Positions 46,552-58,225 of a stretch of DNA of 64,000 nucleotides are shown piece by piece (position 1 is the first letter of the stretch; each line of letters starts with the position of its first letter). Below the pieces are notes generated by a model. That model was not told the origin of the DNA and ran no database searches. It saw nothing but the letters and a program-made list of their open reading frames with translations. The stretch comes from Fasciolopsis buskii (lineage: Eukaryota > Platyhelminthes > Trematoda > Plagiorchiida > Fasciolidae). A program made the position numbers and the translations under genes. The stretch spans positions 1 to 64,000 of the forward strand of contig LUCM01001946.1 in NCBI GenBank assembly GCA_008360955.1, written 5' to 3'.

Positions 46552-46615
46552 CCGTGATGTAATGACATGAGCACGAATCATCGAAAACGAGCTTGTTCGC
46601 CAACTTGGGTTTTCT
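46552..46615 (+). repeat. Short shared module (matches 13557-13620)
   Basis: GAAAACGAGCTTGTTCGCCA then ACTTGGGTTTTCT, downstream of the endonuclease fragment. Possible mobile-element tail. Confidence 0.55.
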
Positions 46616-48502
46616 CGAAATAATAAGGCTAATGATATTATCTTTTGACATGAACTTCATGTTCGAACAACACCGTTGATAACTTTGCCAAACTTCATAC
46701 CAATAATCGGTGTACACTAGGACTGTTTTTAAGAAACTGATAGAAAGCTTTCAGTTTTGATGAGAAATTCTTGTTCATCTGTTCGCAGTTCGTCATCATT
46801 CCTTGCATCCCAAATATTATTCTGAAAGTATATGGCGCTCTATCGGGGCTATAATAACCCTCGTGACTTCATTCTAGACCAAACTGCTACCTGAACCTCT
46901 CTATACGGCAGTCTCAACAACGGGTAAACTGGATTCATCTTTAATGTTTTGTCAATCAACCGCGGGCCCAAATAAAACCTACCACAAAGTGTCATATCGG
47001 CTATCATTGTCACTGCACGTAGCGATTCTCGCTCTTGATGTGAATTCTCCGGCTAACCAAAAAAATAGCCAAAGTGATCAAGTGATCCTACCGGATAACC
47101 AGCTGTAAGGCAGACAACAGTAGGCGATTCGACTAGTCTATGCTGCTGGTATCACATTATCACGACATTCAGCTTGTGGACTGGTGAGAAAAACGCGATC
47201 AAATTTCATCGTCATTTTTGTTTATCAGGCTTTCATTCTGACCGACTGGATCAGGGCGATAACGATGGTATTGCCTTCGAAACTTAACACCCATTATCCC
47301 AACAAATGGCGTGGATATCGGAGCGACAGAAGTCGATTGCATAAAAACATGAAAAATCGATTTTTCAACCAGTTTTACCTTTCGCCATTGAAAGTTTGGT
47401 GTTCTAAATGAAACCAGGACACCTGTCCTTTGTTGGCATACTTTTACAATCTTATTTGCTGTCTAGTGATATGACAGATGCAAACTGTTAAAACTGACAT
47501 GTGGTAGGTCAGAACATTAGTTACCTTGAGAATCACTTTAGCCAAATCAAGTGCATGCCTAAGTACACAATGGGTCACGTGATTGGCCAAATGAAACCTA
47601 GTCCGAACACAGTGCCCATTAATATCGATTGGTTGGCACACGTAAATGAAAAAACAAAATAGTGGAGAAATGACCAACTGGAAATCATCATTTGTTAAAT
47701 GCTCGCTCGTTTAGTTTATCCCTATACGATAAACGCATTCAAATTTCATTCATCCAACAAACCAAGTTGATTCGTGCGAATTTCGCAAGCTCAAAGTGGA
47801 CGTAAGTCACACTGCTTACAGGATATTCAAAACAACGGTAAATGTGAAGGAACTCAGGAAGTGACGAAAAACCCCATATTTAGTTATTCGTAATCGGGCT
47901 ATTGTGTAAATTTAAATGTGATTTACAATGATTCAGAGGTAGTTAACTGTTTCAGTTCTGCTGGCCAAAACCCCTCATCTTTTCTGTGTTTGAGTATGTA
48001 CTTGCGCAGGTGAACGAGTGTGTGAGTGTAAGTGAAAGTATGAAACTGGTAACGGTTGAAAGTATCGGGTTGGAGAGACACGATTCACACCCCTGAACCA
48101 GACTTGTAAAGGATTTCGGGAGATTTTCGGAGTGACCAAAGGACCAAAGAAACTTCGGTGTCTGCCCGAATTGTCCGATGGTTTAATTGATCATGGTTCC
48201 CTTTTTTGGCTCGACACAATTGTCCGCGCAAGGGAATGCTACGAGGGACGGACAGTATATTCGATAAAGTGGTTTCGTAGTGCTTGAAGCAAAACAAAAT
48301 CTAACACCGTATGGTTATCTCGTCATCACTAGGATCCATCAGTTGAGTATACCCACGGCACCCCAACTAAGATGCAAACCTAGGACAAGGGAATTCGAGC
48401 CGAACTTCGCACCCATTAGGTTCGCTGAACTTCACCACATGAAAATACGGCATTTACCAGTTACTAAGGTGCCAGTCCAGGGACCGCTGGGGTGCAGCAA
48501 TC
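46616..48502. other. No gene recognised
   Basis: Short frames only (75-80 codons at 47184 and 48280) without splice-site or motif support. Confidence 0.4.
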
Positions 48503-48673
48503 ATCTTTACTTCCTTTATTAATGAAATAACAATGCACACCATTTTTCAGGAAAATGGCCGTGACCAAGAGAGGGCTGCCAAGTGGGGAAGTTGACCGGC
48601 AGTGGGAGGATGCGAACTCGCGACCTTCACGTCCAAACGCCACGACCTTGTCCTCTGGGCCAACGCCGGCCAT
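48503..48673 (-). repeat. SINE family A, copy 10
   Basis: Plus text TTTACTTCCTTTATTAATGA (tail), GGGGAAGTTGACCGGCAGTG and the reversed B-box (GGATGCGAACTCGCGACCTT). Near full length. Followed at about 48680-48805 by a family B fragment. Confidence 0.92.
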
Positions 48674-48679
48674 CGAAGG

Positions 48680-48805
48680 ATGACCTCTCTGCAAATAGCC
48701 TAAGTATGACGACTCAGATTTTGGTTATTGGATCAGTCATATTGCCGATGATACCCAACAAGAATGAAGTAGCACCGGTGTCTTCTGTACCTCGTTTTGG
48801 CTAAA
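48680..48805 (+). repeat. Family B fragment
   Basis: GATGACCTCTCTGCAAATAG (leader region, reversed) and GATGATACCCAACAAGAATG (body), same layout as at 36254-36600. Confidence 0.5.
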
Positions 48806-49149
48806 ACTAGCTCGGGATGATACCGAAGCTTCTTTGTTCCTCTGGATACTCTGGAAATTTTGAGAATCCTTGGGTGTTAACCGGGTTCCTCAAACCCGGT
48901 ACTTTAAACGGCCACCAGTTTCACTCTTTCAAATACACTCACTCACGCACACATACATGCACACAGATACTCACAAGCACTCTTAAAAAAAAGAGGGACG
49001 ATGGGCTCTGGCCAGCAGAACTGCAAAGACTATTCCAATGTGACTTATTTTACATCACATTTAATGTTACATATTGATCTGATTACGAGGCAATTAGGCA
49101 CAACATTTTGTCTTCTCAATGTACTTCCGGAACATAACAAAATTTGGTA

Positions 49150-49530
49150 GCGTAACTCTGCTGAGTTTATGTGCATGTCATATGATGCAGTCCAACACAA
49201 TTTCACGCTTGGCTGCATAGATAATTAACCAGCGAGAACCGTGACGTCAACGAACGGTCTTGAAATCCAAACATTCCGCCAATCTGATTGGACAGAACGT
49301 ATTCCACCAATCGGAATATTTCCAATATTGTAGACAAATCCACGAGTTGTAAATATTACTCGAACTTGTTTGCATTCTGTCGTGGTCTCTTCGTTGGCTT
49401 CATTCGCGAAGTTTTTGTAAGGGGCCAGTTTAGTGCCCACTGGCAATTCGCGTCCGTTTGTGGCGGTGGCCGAACAAATTCGGCAAACTAATTGTAAGTC
49501 CAAATACTATAATAAATATACTATTTATCA
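49150..49530 (-). repeat. Inverted duplication, left arm, with intact 92-codon frame
   Basis: The minus strand matches the plus strand of 50740-51085: CGACAGAATGCAAACAAGTT, TACAATATTGGAAATATTCC, GGCGGAATGTTTG and CATGCACATAAACTCA-like blocks are shared in order. This arm keeps a minus frame (49503-49225) reading LVCRICSATATNGRELPVG, then FVYNIGNIPIGGIRSVQ. In the other arm that frame is broken. The product is unrecognised and could be an element-encoded protein. Confidence 0.65.
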
Positions 49531-49989
49531 GTTGTTCAACGCAAATCTTAAATCGCTTTTGCACGCGGACCGTCTGAGCTTGTAGGGATCATCCACCTTC
49601 CCCATCACTGTTCCCCAACGAGAAACGATGCTACTCGGGACTGCTCCTTTTCATCCTTTCTTTTCAACTATGTAACCGCGGTGATTACGTAAAATGGTCC
49701 ATTCTTACTTGAGCACAATGATACTGAAGTTCGCTTGGACAAGAAACTTTTATGATTTTAAACATGTGCATAACCTTGTCATTGTGTTTGAAGATCCCGG
49801 TTAGGTTATAATGTATCTCCACTGTCCTAGCGAAATTGTAGCTATAGATGAGGTATGCTTCAAAGGGTAAAATATGGTTGTGGGACTGGGTTGGGCCAAG
49901 ATGAACTCGTTCTTGGCGGAGAAGACGATGTCTCAAGTACGCACTTCTAGCTATTTGTGTAGCTACATCCCACTTGACGGTAGTCAATT

Positions 49990-50420
49990 GCATGAGATGT
50001 CATCATGTGTACAAACGGTTCCACCGACCGTTACAAAATTGACACATCCGCGGTTTCGGATGGACTTCCAGCTGTTGTTCGCAGATCAAGTTGTTTACAT
50101 TGCAGTGGTGAAATCAGTCATGCTATTTGGTTTGGAAACATGATCGTTGAAGATAAAATTGTCCGTATCTGCACACTAGCATTCCGCAGTGTTGGTAAAA
50201 CTTGTTGAAAGAATTCTGCTAGCAAATGTGACATTAGGCATATCACATCCGGGCACAGAGCATTGCGACCGGGTAGGCACTAAATTTGAGAAGATTGAGG
50301 TGGTTGGGAAGTATTTGCCGCATGCTCGGAGAACGACTCCTTCGGTTTGAGGAGGGCGGGGTCTAAGACTGCCTAACGCGATGGTTACGGAATTCCGACA
50401 AAATGGCTGAGGTCGCAGTT
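49990..50420 (+). mobile_element. LINE reverse transcriptase C-terminal region, frameshifted
   Basis: The plus strand reads a VVYIAVVKSVMLFGLET segment (compare the R.VLLYG.ETW block of LINE RTs), then after frame changes LRWLGSICRMLGERLLRFEE (the LRWLGHV.RM block). It lies between the two arms of the inverted duplication. Stops and frameshifts make it inactive. Confidence 0.6.
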
Positions 50421-50739
50421 GTGTTCATGAAGTCCACCTGTTTCCTCATCTCTCTGTCTGTGTCTCTGATTCTTCAATCTTACGGCCACGCGCACTTTTC
50501 TTCGTCATTGTTCGGCTCTCCGACCTAACGATCAAAACCGGAGCACATTCGTGTAGGGCAAATGGTTGGACAGTCTGGAATGAACTGAAGTTGATGTCAA
50601 ATCAAGGTGCTGTCGCAAAACTAATATACCTTGCCGTCATTTTGAATCCCGCGATGAACTCATCTAGGTGATTATTACTGATTTCCATTTTCTCGAATAG
50701 TATCCTAGTAGGGACTGGATATGAATTAAATCTATTGTC
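50421..50739. other. No gene seen
   Basis: Continuation of degraded retroelement or spacer sequence. Nothing recognisable. Confidence 0.4.
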
Positions 50740-51085
50740 TTGCCTAACTGTGATATTCGGACTTACACTTAGTTTGCCGAACTTGGTCGGCCACCGCCGC
50801 GAGCGGACACGAATCACCAGTGGGCACTGAAATACCGAGTGATGTCAACAAAAGGACCAAGACAGAATGCAAGCAAGTTTGAGCAATATTTACAACTCAT
50901 GGATTTATCTACAATATTGGAAATATTCCGATTGGTGGAATACGTTCTGTCCATTCAGATTGGCGGAATGTTTGAATTTCGCGAACGCTTGTCACCAGGA
51001 TTATCATTGGTTGCTTGTCTGGGCAAGCTGATATGAAGCAGTATTGGACTGCGTTACGTGATATGCATATAAACTCACTATACTA
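50740..51085 (+). repeat. Inverted duplication, right arm
   Basis: Partner of 49150-49530. It lacks about two dozen bases around 50840 relative to the left arm and has stops in the corresponding frame. Confidence 0.65.
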
Positions 51086-51189
51086 AATCACTGGGCCAGT
51101 GATTCAAATCAAACCAGTATAACCCCTCTCTCTTTCTGTCGTTGTTCTAGTCGTCGTCATTTGTATTGTTCCATCCGGACGCCTAGTCA

Positions 51190-52130
51190 TCATGACATCC
51201 AGGAGGCCTAGACTGGTGTCTTTTTTCCTTCGTGCATGGCCGGAAGGTCTGAGTGTATTTCGTTCAGGTGATCGAAAAATACAAAAACATACCTCTTATC
51301 GTCAAAAGTTAAAATGTCATCGACACAGCGTTTATACCTGGTGCATCGAGCAATATGACTAGGCATTTTTTCCAGTCATCCCAAGGTAGATACCTACTAT
51401 TGTGTGTCCAAGGCGGTACCCATCGCAACGCCATCAACCTGTTTGTGTGACTGCCCTTTAAAGTCAGGTCCTATATTTCCGGTACGTAAAAAGATGAGAG
51501 CTTTGATGTTTGGGACAGGAATAGGTCAATCAAGATTCAGCCTAGACCTTGTGTCACTATGACAGTAAGAGGATACTGGTGAAAAGTGGATCAACATCAA
51601 CGGAAATCATTCTTCCGAAAACATACTGCTAGCCGATCTAGACCAATTGGCCATCGGAATTAGTCTTCCAGGTAGTGTAATATCATGTGCTGTTTGATTG
51701 GAGTGAGAATATGCACTAGCCACTGTGTCAACTCGCGGTAGGCGAAGTTTTCGCATCTATAAGATCGGTCTGATGGAACTGCTGCTTTGTAGATTTTCGG
51801 AGAGCGCTTCAATCGAGGCGTTTTATTTGCCAGACGGTTTCAGTTTCTTGTATGGGCCTTCAGACACAAGACCATGCATCAGTAATATGTGGGCCTGTCG
51901 TGATATCTGTTTTTCTATAAGTAAGTTGTTATCTGGAGATGTGTTAGATAGAAATGGCTTCCTGTGTCTCAGGATATTTCCCATCTTATCGAGATGGCAC
52001 CATTTTCTCATGATCACATTGCTCGATGCTTTGCCGGGTAGAAGGGATTGGGCATTTTTTATCTTTTTAAGCTTCTATGTTAAGCAGTTTTCTTCTTTTC
52101 TCAGATGGACGCTGAGATGAACAGACTGAA
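51190..52130 (-). mobile_element. Penelope-like reverse transcriptase remnant
   Basis: On the minus strand in order: EGPYKKLKPSGK (about 51870-51830), a degraded SIRPIL block, RT motif A as RMISVDVDPLFTSI (about 51620-51575), motif B as KQVDGVAMGT (about 51440-51410) and motif C as YKRCVDDILTF (VDD at 51316-51324). The QVDGVAMG and YVDD-type boxes in this order are typical of Penelope-like RTs. Frameshifts and stops separate the pieces, and no endonuclease follows, so it is a dead, 3'-truncated copy. The plus frame at 51725-52120 is its antisense shadow. Confidence 0.72.
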
Positions 52131-52292
52131 TGCACCATTATGTGCAAAAAAAACTTGGATCCATACTGTGTACGCGTCCTAGCATCAGCCAATCAGCTGC
52201 GGCCAAACATTTCCCCGAATTTGTCCACGCTATTTGTTTTCACTTAGGTTGCATCTTGTCTCATTCAAAGGTGAATTAGCATGTTTTTCTAG

Positions 52293-52529
52293 GTGACCGA
52301 GGAGAATAAAAAAAACGTTTGTATCTCGCAATTTGTGTCATCTATCCTTCCTATTAAAAAAGAGAAAAATATGTGGTCAATTAATGCCGGAATTATCAGT
52401 AATGATTTGTCCATTGCGTGTCCTTGCCAATCCTTGAGCATGCGAGTTCGCGATTTGTGCACATTGGTCAATTTCACCCGTGGTAATTGGTTTGTCGAAT
52501 ACGAAAACATTTGGTACTTCTCCCGATGA
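52293..52529 (+). CDS. Candidate terminal exon, unknown protein
   Basis: The acceptor-like TTAGCATGTTTTTCTAG ends at 52292. The frame then runs 78 codons to TGA, reading VTEENKKNVCISQFVSSILP, then PCQSLSMRVRDLCTLVNFTR and GNWFVEYENIWYFSR. Composition and codon variety are protein-like. The opposite strand is also open for about 70 codons. It lies just beyond the Penelope RT, so an element origin is possible. Not recognised. Confidence 0.3.
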   Translation: MTEENKKNVCISQFVSSILPIKKEKNMWSINAGIISNDLSIACPCQSLSMRVRDLCTLVNFTRGNWFVEYENIWYFSR

Positions 52530-52814
52530 ATTGCTCAATTTTAGTCTCCAAACATGTTAGTTTAAACATGGTTTACGCGCATGATTTCCAATAATATGAA
52601 CAGAAATAAACCATTTCGGATTGGCGGTGAAATGTGTGCACCAAAGAGTATGACTATCAGAAGTCATGTGACAATTTGAAAAGTTACTGAAATGTTTGGT
52701 AACTTCCAAAGATGCTTCGGCAATAGGTTTGCAGTGAAACATCTCATGGAGCACGTCGGAGATTTATTAGCCAATTCTTACACTTTTGTGCTCCGTTTAT
52801 TTTTCGTTGAACAG

Positions 52815-52989
52815 TAAATGTCCAATGTTTGACACGAGGGAATGCGGACAGCTTGATGTTTCACTATTCTCTGAACACATTAAATGTGTCAGTTCTTTCC
52901 TGCGGAATCCAGTAGTCGGTCTTCCTGTAGTAAGACCAGTTGACACGTCTAGGCTTGGACCATATCCAATGAAATTTGACATTGTCTGA
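52815..52989 (+). CDS. Candidate exon, unknown protein
   Basis: The acceptor CCGTTTATTTTTCGTTGAACAG is pyrimidine-rich. The frame reads KCPMFDTRECGQLDVSLFSE, HIKCVSSFLRNPVVGLPVV and RPVDTSRLGPYPMKFDIV to a TGA at 52987-52989. Entry phase does not match a donor from 52293-52529, so they are not obviously the same transcript. The reverse strand is open too. Low confidence. Confidence 0.27.
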
Positions 52990-53466
52990 GGAGACTACAA
53001 TTCTGAATTATGAGAGAGGAAGGAACTTTGCCGCGGACGGTCCCTCGTTTGAAACTAGTCATTCTGTGTCGACGGTTGGCTTTGTAAACCTGAATGCTGT
53101 TAGATGCCTGAAAAATTGTACCCAAATTGAACACATTACTTGCATTGAAGACATCAGCTCAAGCTAATGAATTAACCCATCGGTTGATCAATAACAGTTC
53201 GCAATCGTGGCTCATGTCTAACAGCATGCCATTCGAAACAAATGCCCGTTGTCACCGACGCAAACTCTTTGCCTTGCATGTCTCTCATCTGGTCTTGAAG
53301 CTCAGATGAAAGTCAACTTGTTCTCAGTTCATTGTTGCCAAATATCAACCACTTGATCGATCACTACTTCTGATCGTGAAACTTGTCCACTTTGCCTGAT
53401 TACGTAAACCCCAGTAGTTCCAGCTCCGAGGTTACAATTTTGCAATCACTTGCCTTAAATAAGCGG
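52990..53466. other. No confident gene
   Basis: A plus frame around 53030-53167 (GPSFETSHSVSTVGFVNLNA) is protein-like but may belong to a dispersed repeat. Unassigned. Confidence 0.3.
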
Positions 53467-53754
53467 TTACAAACCGTACTTAGACAAGCCATACCGTGAT
53501 CGCCCCCCGCTCACTCCATGGTTCAAATGCATTACCGCATTCAATTTCCCAGTTTTATTCTGACTGCGTAAAGTTATGAGCAACGCAAACTCAACTGGAA
53601 CGCCCATAAAGAATCGTCTTACGATGCTCACAGCTACAAACGCTGGTCGGCAGAGAGAAGAAATCGAGCTGAAGTAACCGCGAAATGATCTCGTGAAAAC
53701 AACCAAAGAACTCAGCCACGCGTCACGTTCTGTTTGCTCGGGTTCACGGTACAT
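53467..53754 (-). CDS. Candidate exon with hydrophobic segment
   Basis: Minus frame of 95 codons, MYREPEQTERDAWLSSLVVF..., with a hydrophobic stretch (PAFVAVSIVRRFFMGVPVEF then ALLITL) that could be membrane-embedded. Start and splice bounds are unclear; a donor-like ATT/GTAAGT lies just upstream of the Met. It sits 90 bases downstream (minus sense) of the frame at 53847-54034, and together they may represent one membrane protein gene. Not recognised. Confidence 0.25.
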   Translation of the reverse strand: MYREPEQTERDAWLSSLVVFTRSFRGYFSSISSLCRPAFVAVSIVRRFFMGVPVEFALLITLRSQNKTGKLNAVMHLNHGVSGGRSRYGLSKYGL

Positions 53755-53846
53755 GCCGAACTTACAATCAAAACTAACCGCGTGACTTAAACAACACTCA
53801 CGGTCCGTTACTAATCCGCGTCACTTCCATACCCAAGCTTAGATCA

Positions 53847-54034
53847 CTTTGGGCACAAATGTGTCAATCCCATTACGGCATACAACATTTCGCAGTATTT
53901 CTTCCTCAGGTTGGATTAATCGACCGCACTGGTTGATTCCGCACGCATTAGACCGCAATGAATAACTTAGCACTAGGCTGATCACGAACAGATTTCCGTA
54001 AATCAAAACGACAAAGAAGCGATCCTGTCGAAAA
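53847..54034 (-). CDS. Candidate exon with signal-anchor and Cys-rich part
   Basis: The acceptor-like CTCCTTCATTGTCAG opens a minus frame reading FRQDRFFVVLIYGNLFVISL, then VLSYSLRSNACGINQCGRL and EEEILRNVVCRNGIDTFVPK. The hydrophobic segment looks like a signal peptide or anchor, followed by three Cys. A weak donor (CCCAAA/GTGATC) could end it near 53847, before the in-frame stop. No family recognised. Confidence 0.3.
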
Positions 54035-54042
54035 CCTGACAA

Positions 54043-54989
54043 TGAAGGAGTCTGTCGAACAATCGACCACTGGTATGAATAACCTACCTATACGTGGAAA
54101 TTTTCCTAACCGATATCTTTTGTGTATCTAACATACAATCTGCTCAAACAAACCGGTGTAGCGGTACACCAAGGAGAAACAATTTTCGAATACCTCGTGC
54201 ATTCCATGTCATCCTAAATCTTCCAATAACAATGCGGGAATTCAAAAACAAATAGGTCGTTGCCGACCGTGTGGTATACTTTGATCACATTCATAATAGC
54301 TGTATTCATTTGGAGTAAATTTAATCAGAATTATCGTGCAAATGACAAAACCAAAGGGCAGTGTGTCATATTTTCATTGCGCACTTCTGGTTGACTATCG
54401 CATATTTTTAAGGCTTGTTTGTACACAGTATACTATATACATTCAGATATACTAACATTACATTGTCGACTGATATGGTACGGAAATTCCTTTTAGTCTT
54501 TGCATTTGTCCAAGGTTTCGAGGTCCATCGCGCCCTAAGAAGGAAGGTAGCATTGTTTTTGTACTTGGCTTTTATTGCATCGATTATCAATGCCATTTGG
54601 GAACTGATGGTATTCGGATTGTAAACACAACAATGACCATGTTGATAGTTAGTCATAGGCTACAAACATTTTGTTAACCTATCCAAATTAGGTTTCTTGT
54701 TTAACATGATGCTCATGGGATTTTGGACTATACACTCTCATACTCCAACACAACTCCGTTTCCGTATACTAGGCTAGCTCTTACCAGAACCGCACTTACA
54801 CACGACGAGGGTGAGGGGTGCAGTCATGATCGAGATGTATTCAGCAGACTCGACTCAACTAGTGTCCCTGCATACGTAACAGACTGATAAATGTGAAGCC
54901 GAGTGCGAGAATTAAGACTTACTCTAATGTTCACGATGAGTCGCGAGTATCATTTCCGCGCATACATTAACCTGTTACAGCGCAAATGG
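54043..54989. other. No confident gene
   Basis: Overlapping frames of 70-80 codons occur on both strands at 54408-54656, without splice support. Confidence 0.35.
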
Positions 54990-56250
54990 GTAATGGTTAA
55001 AAGAGTAGCCTCTCAAGACAGAAAGAAACCAGAAGTTGCACGATTTCAGCGTTTCGTATTACCCTCGTCAGTCGATTGCGTGAAGCAGTCTGACGTTTAA
55101 GGGGCAAACTTCCGGTACTAATAATCTGAAAATCGTACAGTGTTGGGTAGAATTCGGAAATACGAGATCGGAAACGACTCCTCAAATGCCCTAGTTCAGC
55201 GTACACCACTCCAGTCTACCAAAAAGCGCGTTCACTTGCACTTTCATGCTACTAGCTTGGGTCAAACAACTGCCGAAATAACTATAAGGGTCACCAGTGG
55301 TTGGTTCCTCTTCGTGGAGTGTCATGTTCTGAACCACTAGCGTCCAGTCTTGAAGCAGCAATTTATATTTTGAAGATGCCAAAGACATACCAAACGGAGC
55401 TGCTAACCTCGCGATTCACGTCGTATACGTCCCGCAGATTCGAACAAACACACGAGATCGTCTGCATAATCAGGACTGCACAGAGTGTCATCATTTTTGA
55501 TTTCGACGTCTGCGTCCTGAAGACTTTCCAATGCATCTTCCACTGCTTGACCGATGAGGGAGTCAAACAAGAATGAAGCCATGAGACATCGTTGTCACAC
55601 TATGCCAGTCGTTTTGTGTGGGCTTGATTTGTCAACTTATGCACTTGCGTGCCACCGTTATGTCAGTACAATACTGGAACCGAATTCATGATATCATCTG
55701 GCAAACTATTCCGATAAACAGCACTGAAATATCGTATTGCGTCTACCGAGTTGAAGGCACCTTTCAAGTTGAGAAGAAACCTTAACGTCGGACCACAGTA
55801 TGAGCGAATCATTTCGGTTAACTAGGAAAATGTAAAGGTCTAGATGATGTAAACTCAGCCTGGACGAAATTCAGCTTGCTGTTCGCTGGCTTTGCCTTTT
55901 GAAACTGGTGTCAAAAGAGGCAACGAGGTTGAGGCTAATACCCTGCTTCCTAACGGAATCTAACTGATCCCAGGATGATTAATCCAATTGTTGTTTATTC
56001 TGGTCTCGAAGATGAGCGAAATCTGTGACTGTCTCCATAATCACGGAATGCACTCATCGCTCCCAATGTCACTGAGCAGGGTAACAAGGGATTTTGCCAC
56101 CGAATTGTTGTTCAGTTTAAGAAGAAATGGGACAATTTTGCCGGAACTGGCTGGTTTCCCACGCTTCAGTGACTGGCTTGTAAACTCTGATTTCATCCCC
56201 GTTTGGGATCAGGTGGCACCTACCAAGAATTCACTGTTGTTGATGCTAGA
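54990..56250 (-). mobile_element. LINE RT remnant with intact YADD box
   Basis: On the minus strand in order: a degraded thumb-like start near 56150 (AGSGKIVPFLLKLNNNS), EQQAEFRPG (about 55880), a motif A block LLNLKGAFNSVD (about 55775) in which the expected Asp is Asn, then AVEDALESLQDADVEIKNDD and CSPDYADDLVC with YADD at 55457-55468. The block SSKYKLLLQDW follows (about 55380), then the GS.. block and AELGHLR (about 55190). Several stops and frameshifts. It is inactive, but longer than most copies here. Confidence 0.72.
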
Positions 56251-58152
56251 ATAACTACATTTGCGCGTGGACACCAAAGCTTTTAACTAAGAGATCAATA
56301 ACAACGGTTTGTGACAATGATCTCATTTGCTACGATTTATTGGGTGTTGACTTCCGGCTGAAGTTGAATGCAATTACCGCACTTCACTGAAGTTGTTTCT
56401 GTTTAGCACTCAGAAGATCGAAAAGCCACATATCAAACCCAAACCACTGGTTTTCACAATGACCTATTCTCCTTCTTTAGAAGCTGCCTGTCTAACCAAG
56501 TTCTAAATTTTCTTCTGAATTACTGAGGCCTAGTCCCAACCGTTTTATAGACCAATTCAGTTTGATTTTTCACTTAGGCTGCCCCCTCCCCCTGGAAAAA
56601 GCCCAGAGAAACTTTTCGATCAACTATAAAAAGTCCGGAAAGTCAGATGCATTTCTTGGTTGATAACAAGTGAACCGGAATGACTAGATTCGTCATACGG
56701 CAGCTATCATGGGATGTGCCTGTGGCAATGCATCCGGTTTCCACGTGGGTGGAAAATGGGACAATTGAGGGATGAAACGGATGCAGAAAGTTTAAATTGT
56801 TTCACTGAGCCCAAACGACAAGGTTCAGATGAGACCATGTTTTTGAGACAGTGAATTCAGGTTGCTTCGCTCGATCAAAATTACTGGTAGATATAGGTCC
56901 TAATGGTCTGGCATTAGTACTTTTAAAGTAGGGTACATTTTCTGCGAAACACGCATTCGCTTCTCTCCCTATGGTGACTATGAGGAATTATTCTATTCCG
57001 GGCTGCCAGGGGATCTTGACAACTAAACGATCCCCTGTATTGTGGCCAAGTGTTTTCTTCTAGTCACAACCACCTTCAGTTTGCCTAAAAACCAAACAGA
57101 TCCGGTCTGTACACGTCAGCCCGCTGGATCACCATATCGCTGAATACGCGGACACGTCTGCGAAATTTTCGAACTGTACTTTCATGTATTTTCCTTTTCA
57201 TTTGACCTTGTTCCACGGTCTCTACTCCCTCACAAATTGGCCAGATTTGTTTGTCTTAATCCTTTTTTTTGGGCATGACTATCTGACTATTTTATCAACA
57301 GAACTTAGACTGCAAGAATCCGCGAAAAATTTGCGAATACTTTTAGACATCTTCAAGAAGCTATTATGTCACCCTATTCTTTCTTGGCTTACATTCGCAA
57401 CCGAACGAGGACTGCTTCGATCAATTGTACAAATAGGCTGATGATTTAAAGTTTCATCGCGAAATGAGGATTTGTTCAACATTTCTGGCAAATTGTTCCG
57501 TAATTATCACTAGTCTGTTCGTGCTAATTTTAAACTAAATTTATTGAAGTGTTCCGGAATTCTAACCAACGGGGAAGGTGCCTTAAGGTGACATTCCCAG
57601 TAACCTTTTTGTAGCAAACACCTAGATGCTTCAATGAATTTTACTCCGTGTAACATGATGAGATAAGACATGCAACTAATTTTGCTCGAGACATGGAGAA
57701 TCGGGCATAAGTCCGCAACCAGTTCACTAATAATAAGAGCTATTCAAGTCATGTTTGTTCAAGGCTGAAGCTTGAGCAATTCTGATGCTCCATTTACAAC
57801 TGACAATTTATCTTGTGTCTGTCATCCGGTCCAAAGTGATCCAAGCCAGAATAACGAGTGATACTTAACGCTAGCGGCGGGGAATGTGAGCTGATAGCGA
57901 ACTTCCATGAAGAATCTCTATCTTCATCTTCTGGATTAGGGAACAGGAGAGACATAGCCCCGTATAAACCCCATCCCCAATGTCACCAGCACCATGCTGC
58001 CTATCAGTCGGCAAATTGCTCCAGCTCCATCAACTGCACACCGCGACACATTTGCACCGACTCTCGTTCCTGTCTTCTGCCACAGTACTAGAGCATGAGT
58101 TCCACAGTGAAGTATAGCATGTGGTGAGCACGTTTTTGAACGACTCCAACCG
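56251..58152. other. No confident gene
   Basis: A plus frame at 57184-57441 starts hydrophobic (MYFPFHLTLFHGLYSLTNWP) but lacks support. A 160-codon minus frame covers 57936-58418 (longest non-repeat frame on that strand), and plus frames through the same DNA are also long. No domain was identified on either strand. Confidence 0.3.
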
Positions 58153-58225
58153 ATGACTGACGATACAGAATTGGAAAAACCGAAAGTCAATATCCAATTC
58201 GAGGAGGATGACGATGAAGATCTTG
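58153..58225 (+). CDS. Possible first coding exon, acidic N-terminus
   Basis: ATG in the context CAACCGATGA opens MTDDTELEKPKVNIQFEEDD then DEDL, ending at a donor-like CTTG/GTAGGT, 24 codons plus one base. The acidic, hydrophilic N-terminus resembles intracellular regulatory proteins in style, but no family is named. It overlaps the antisense 160-codon frame, so either strand may be wrong. Confidence 0.28.

Noticed and set aside
51725..52120. 131-codon plus-strand frame
   Set aside because: Antisense to the Penelope RT remnant, whose motifs are clear on the minus strand.
55301..55576. 91-codon plus-strand frame
   Set aside because: Antisense to the LINE RT block containing DYADD.
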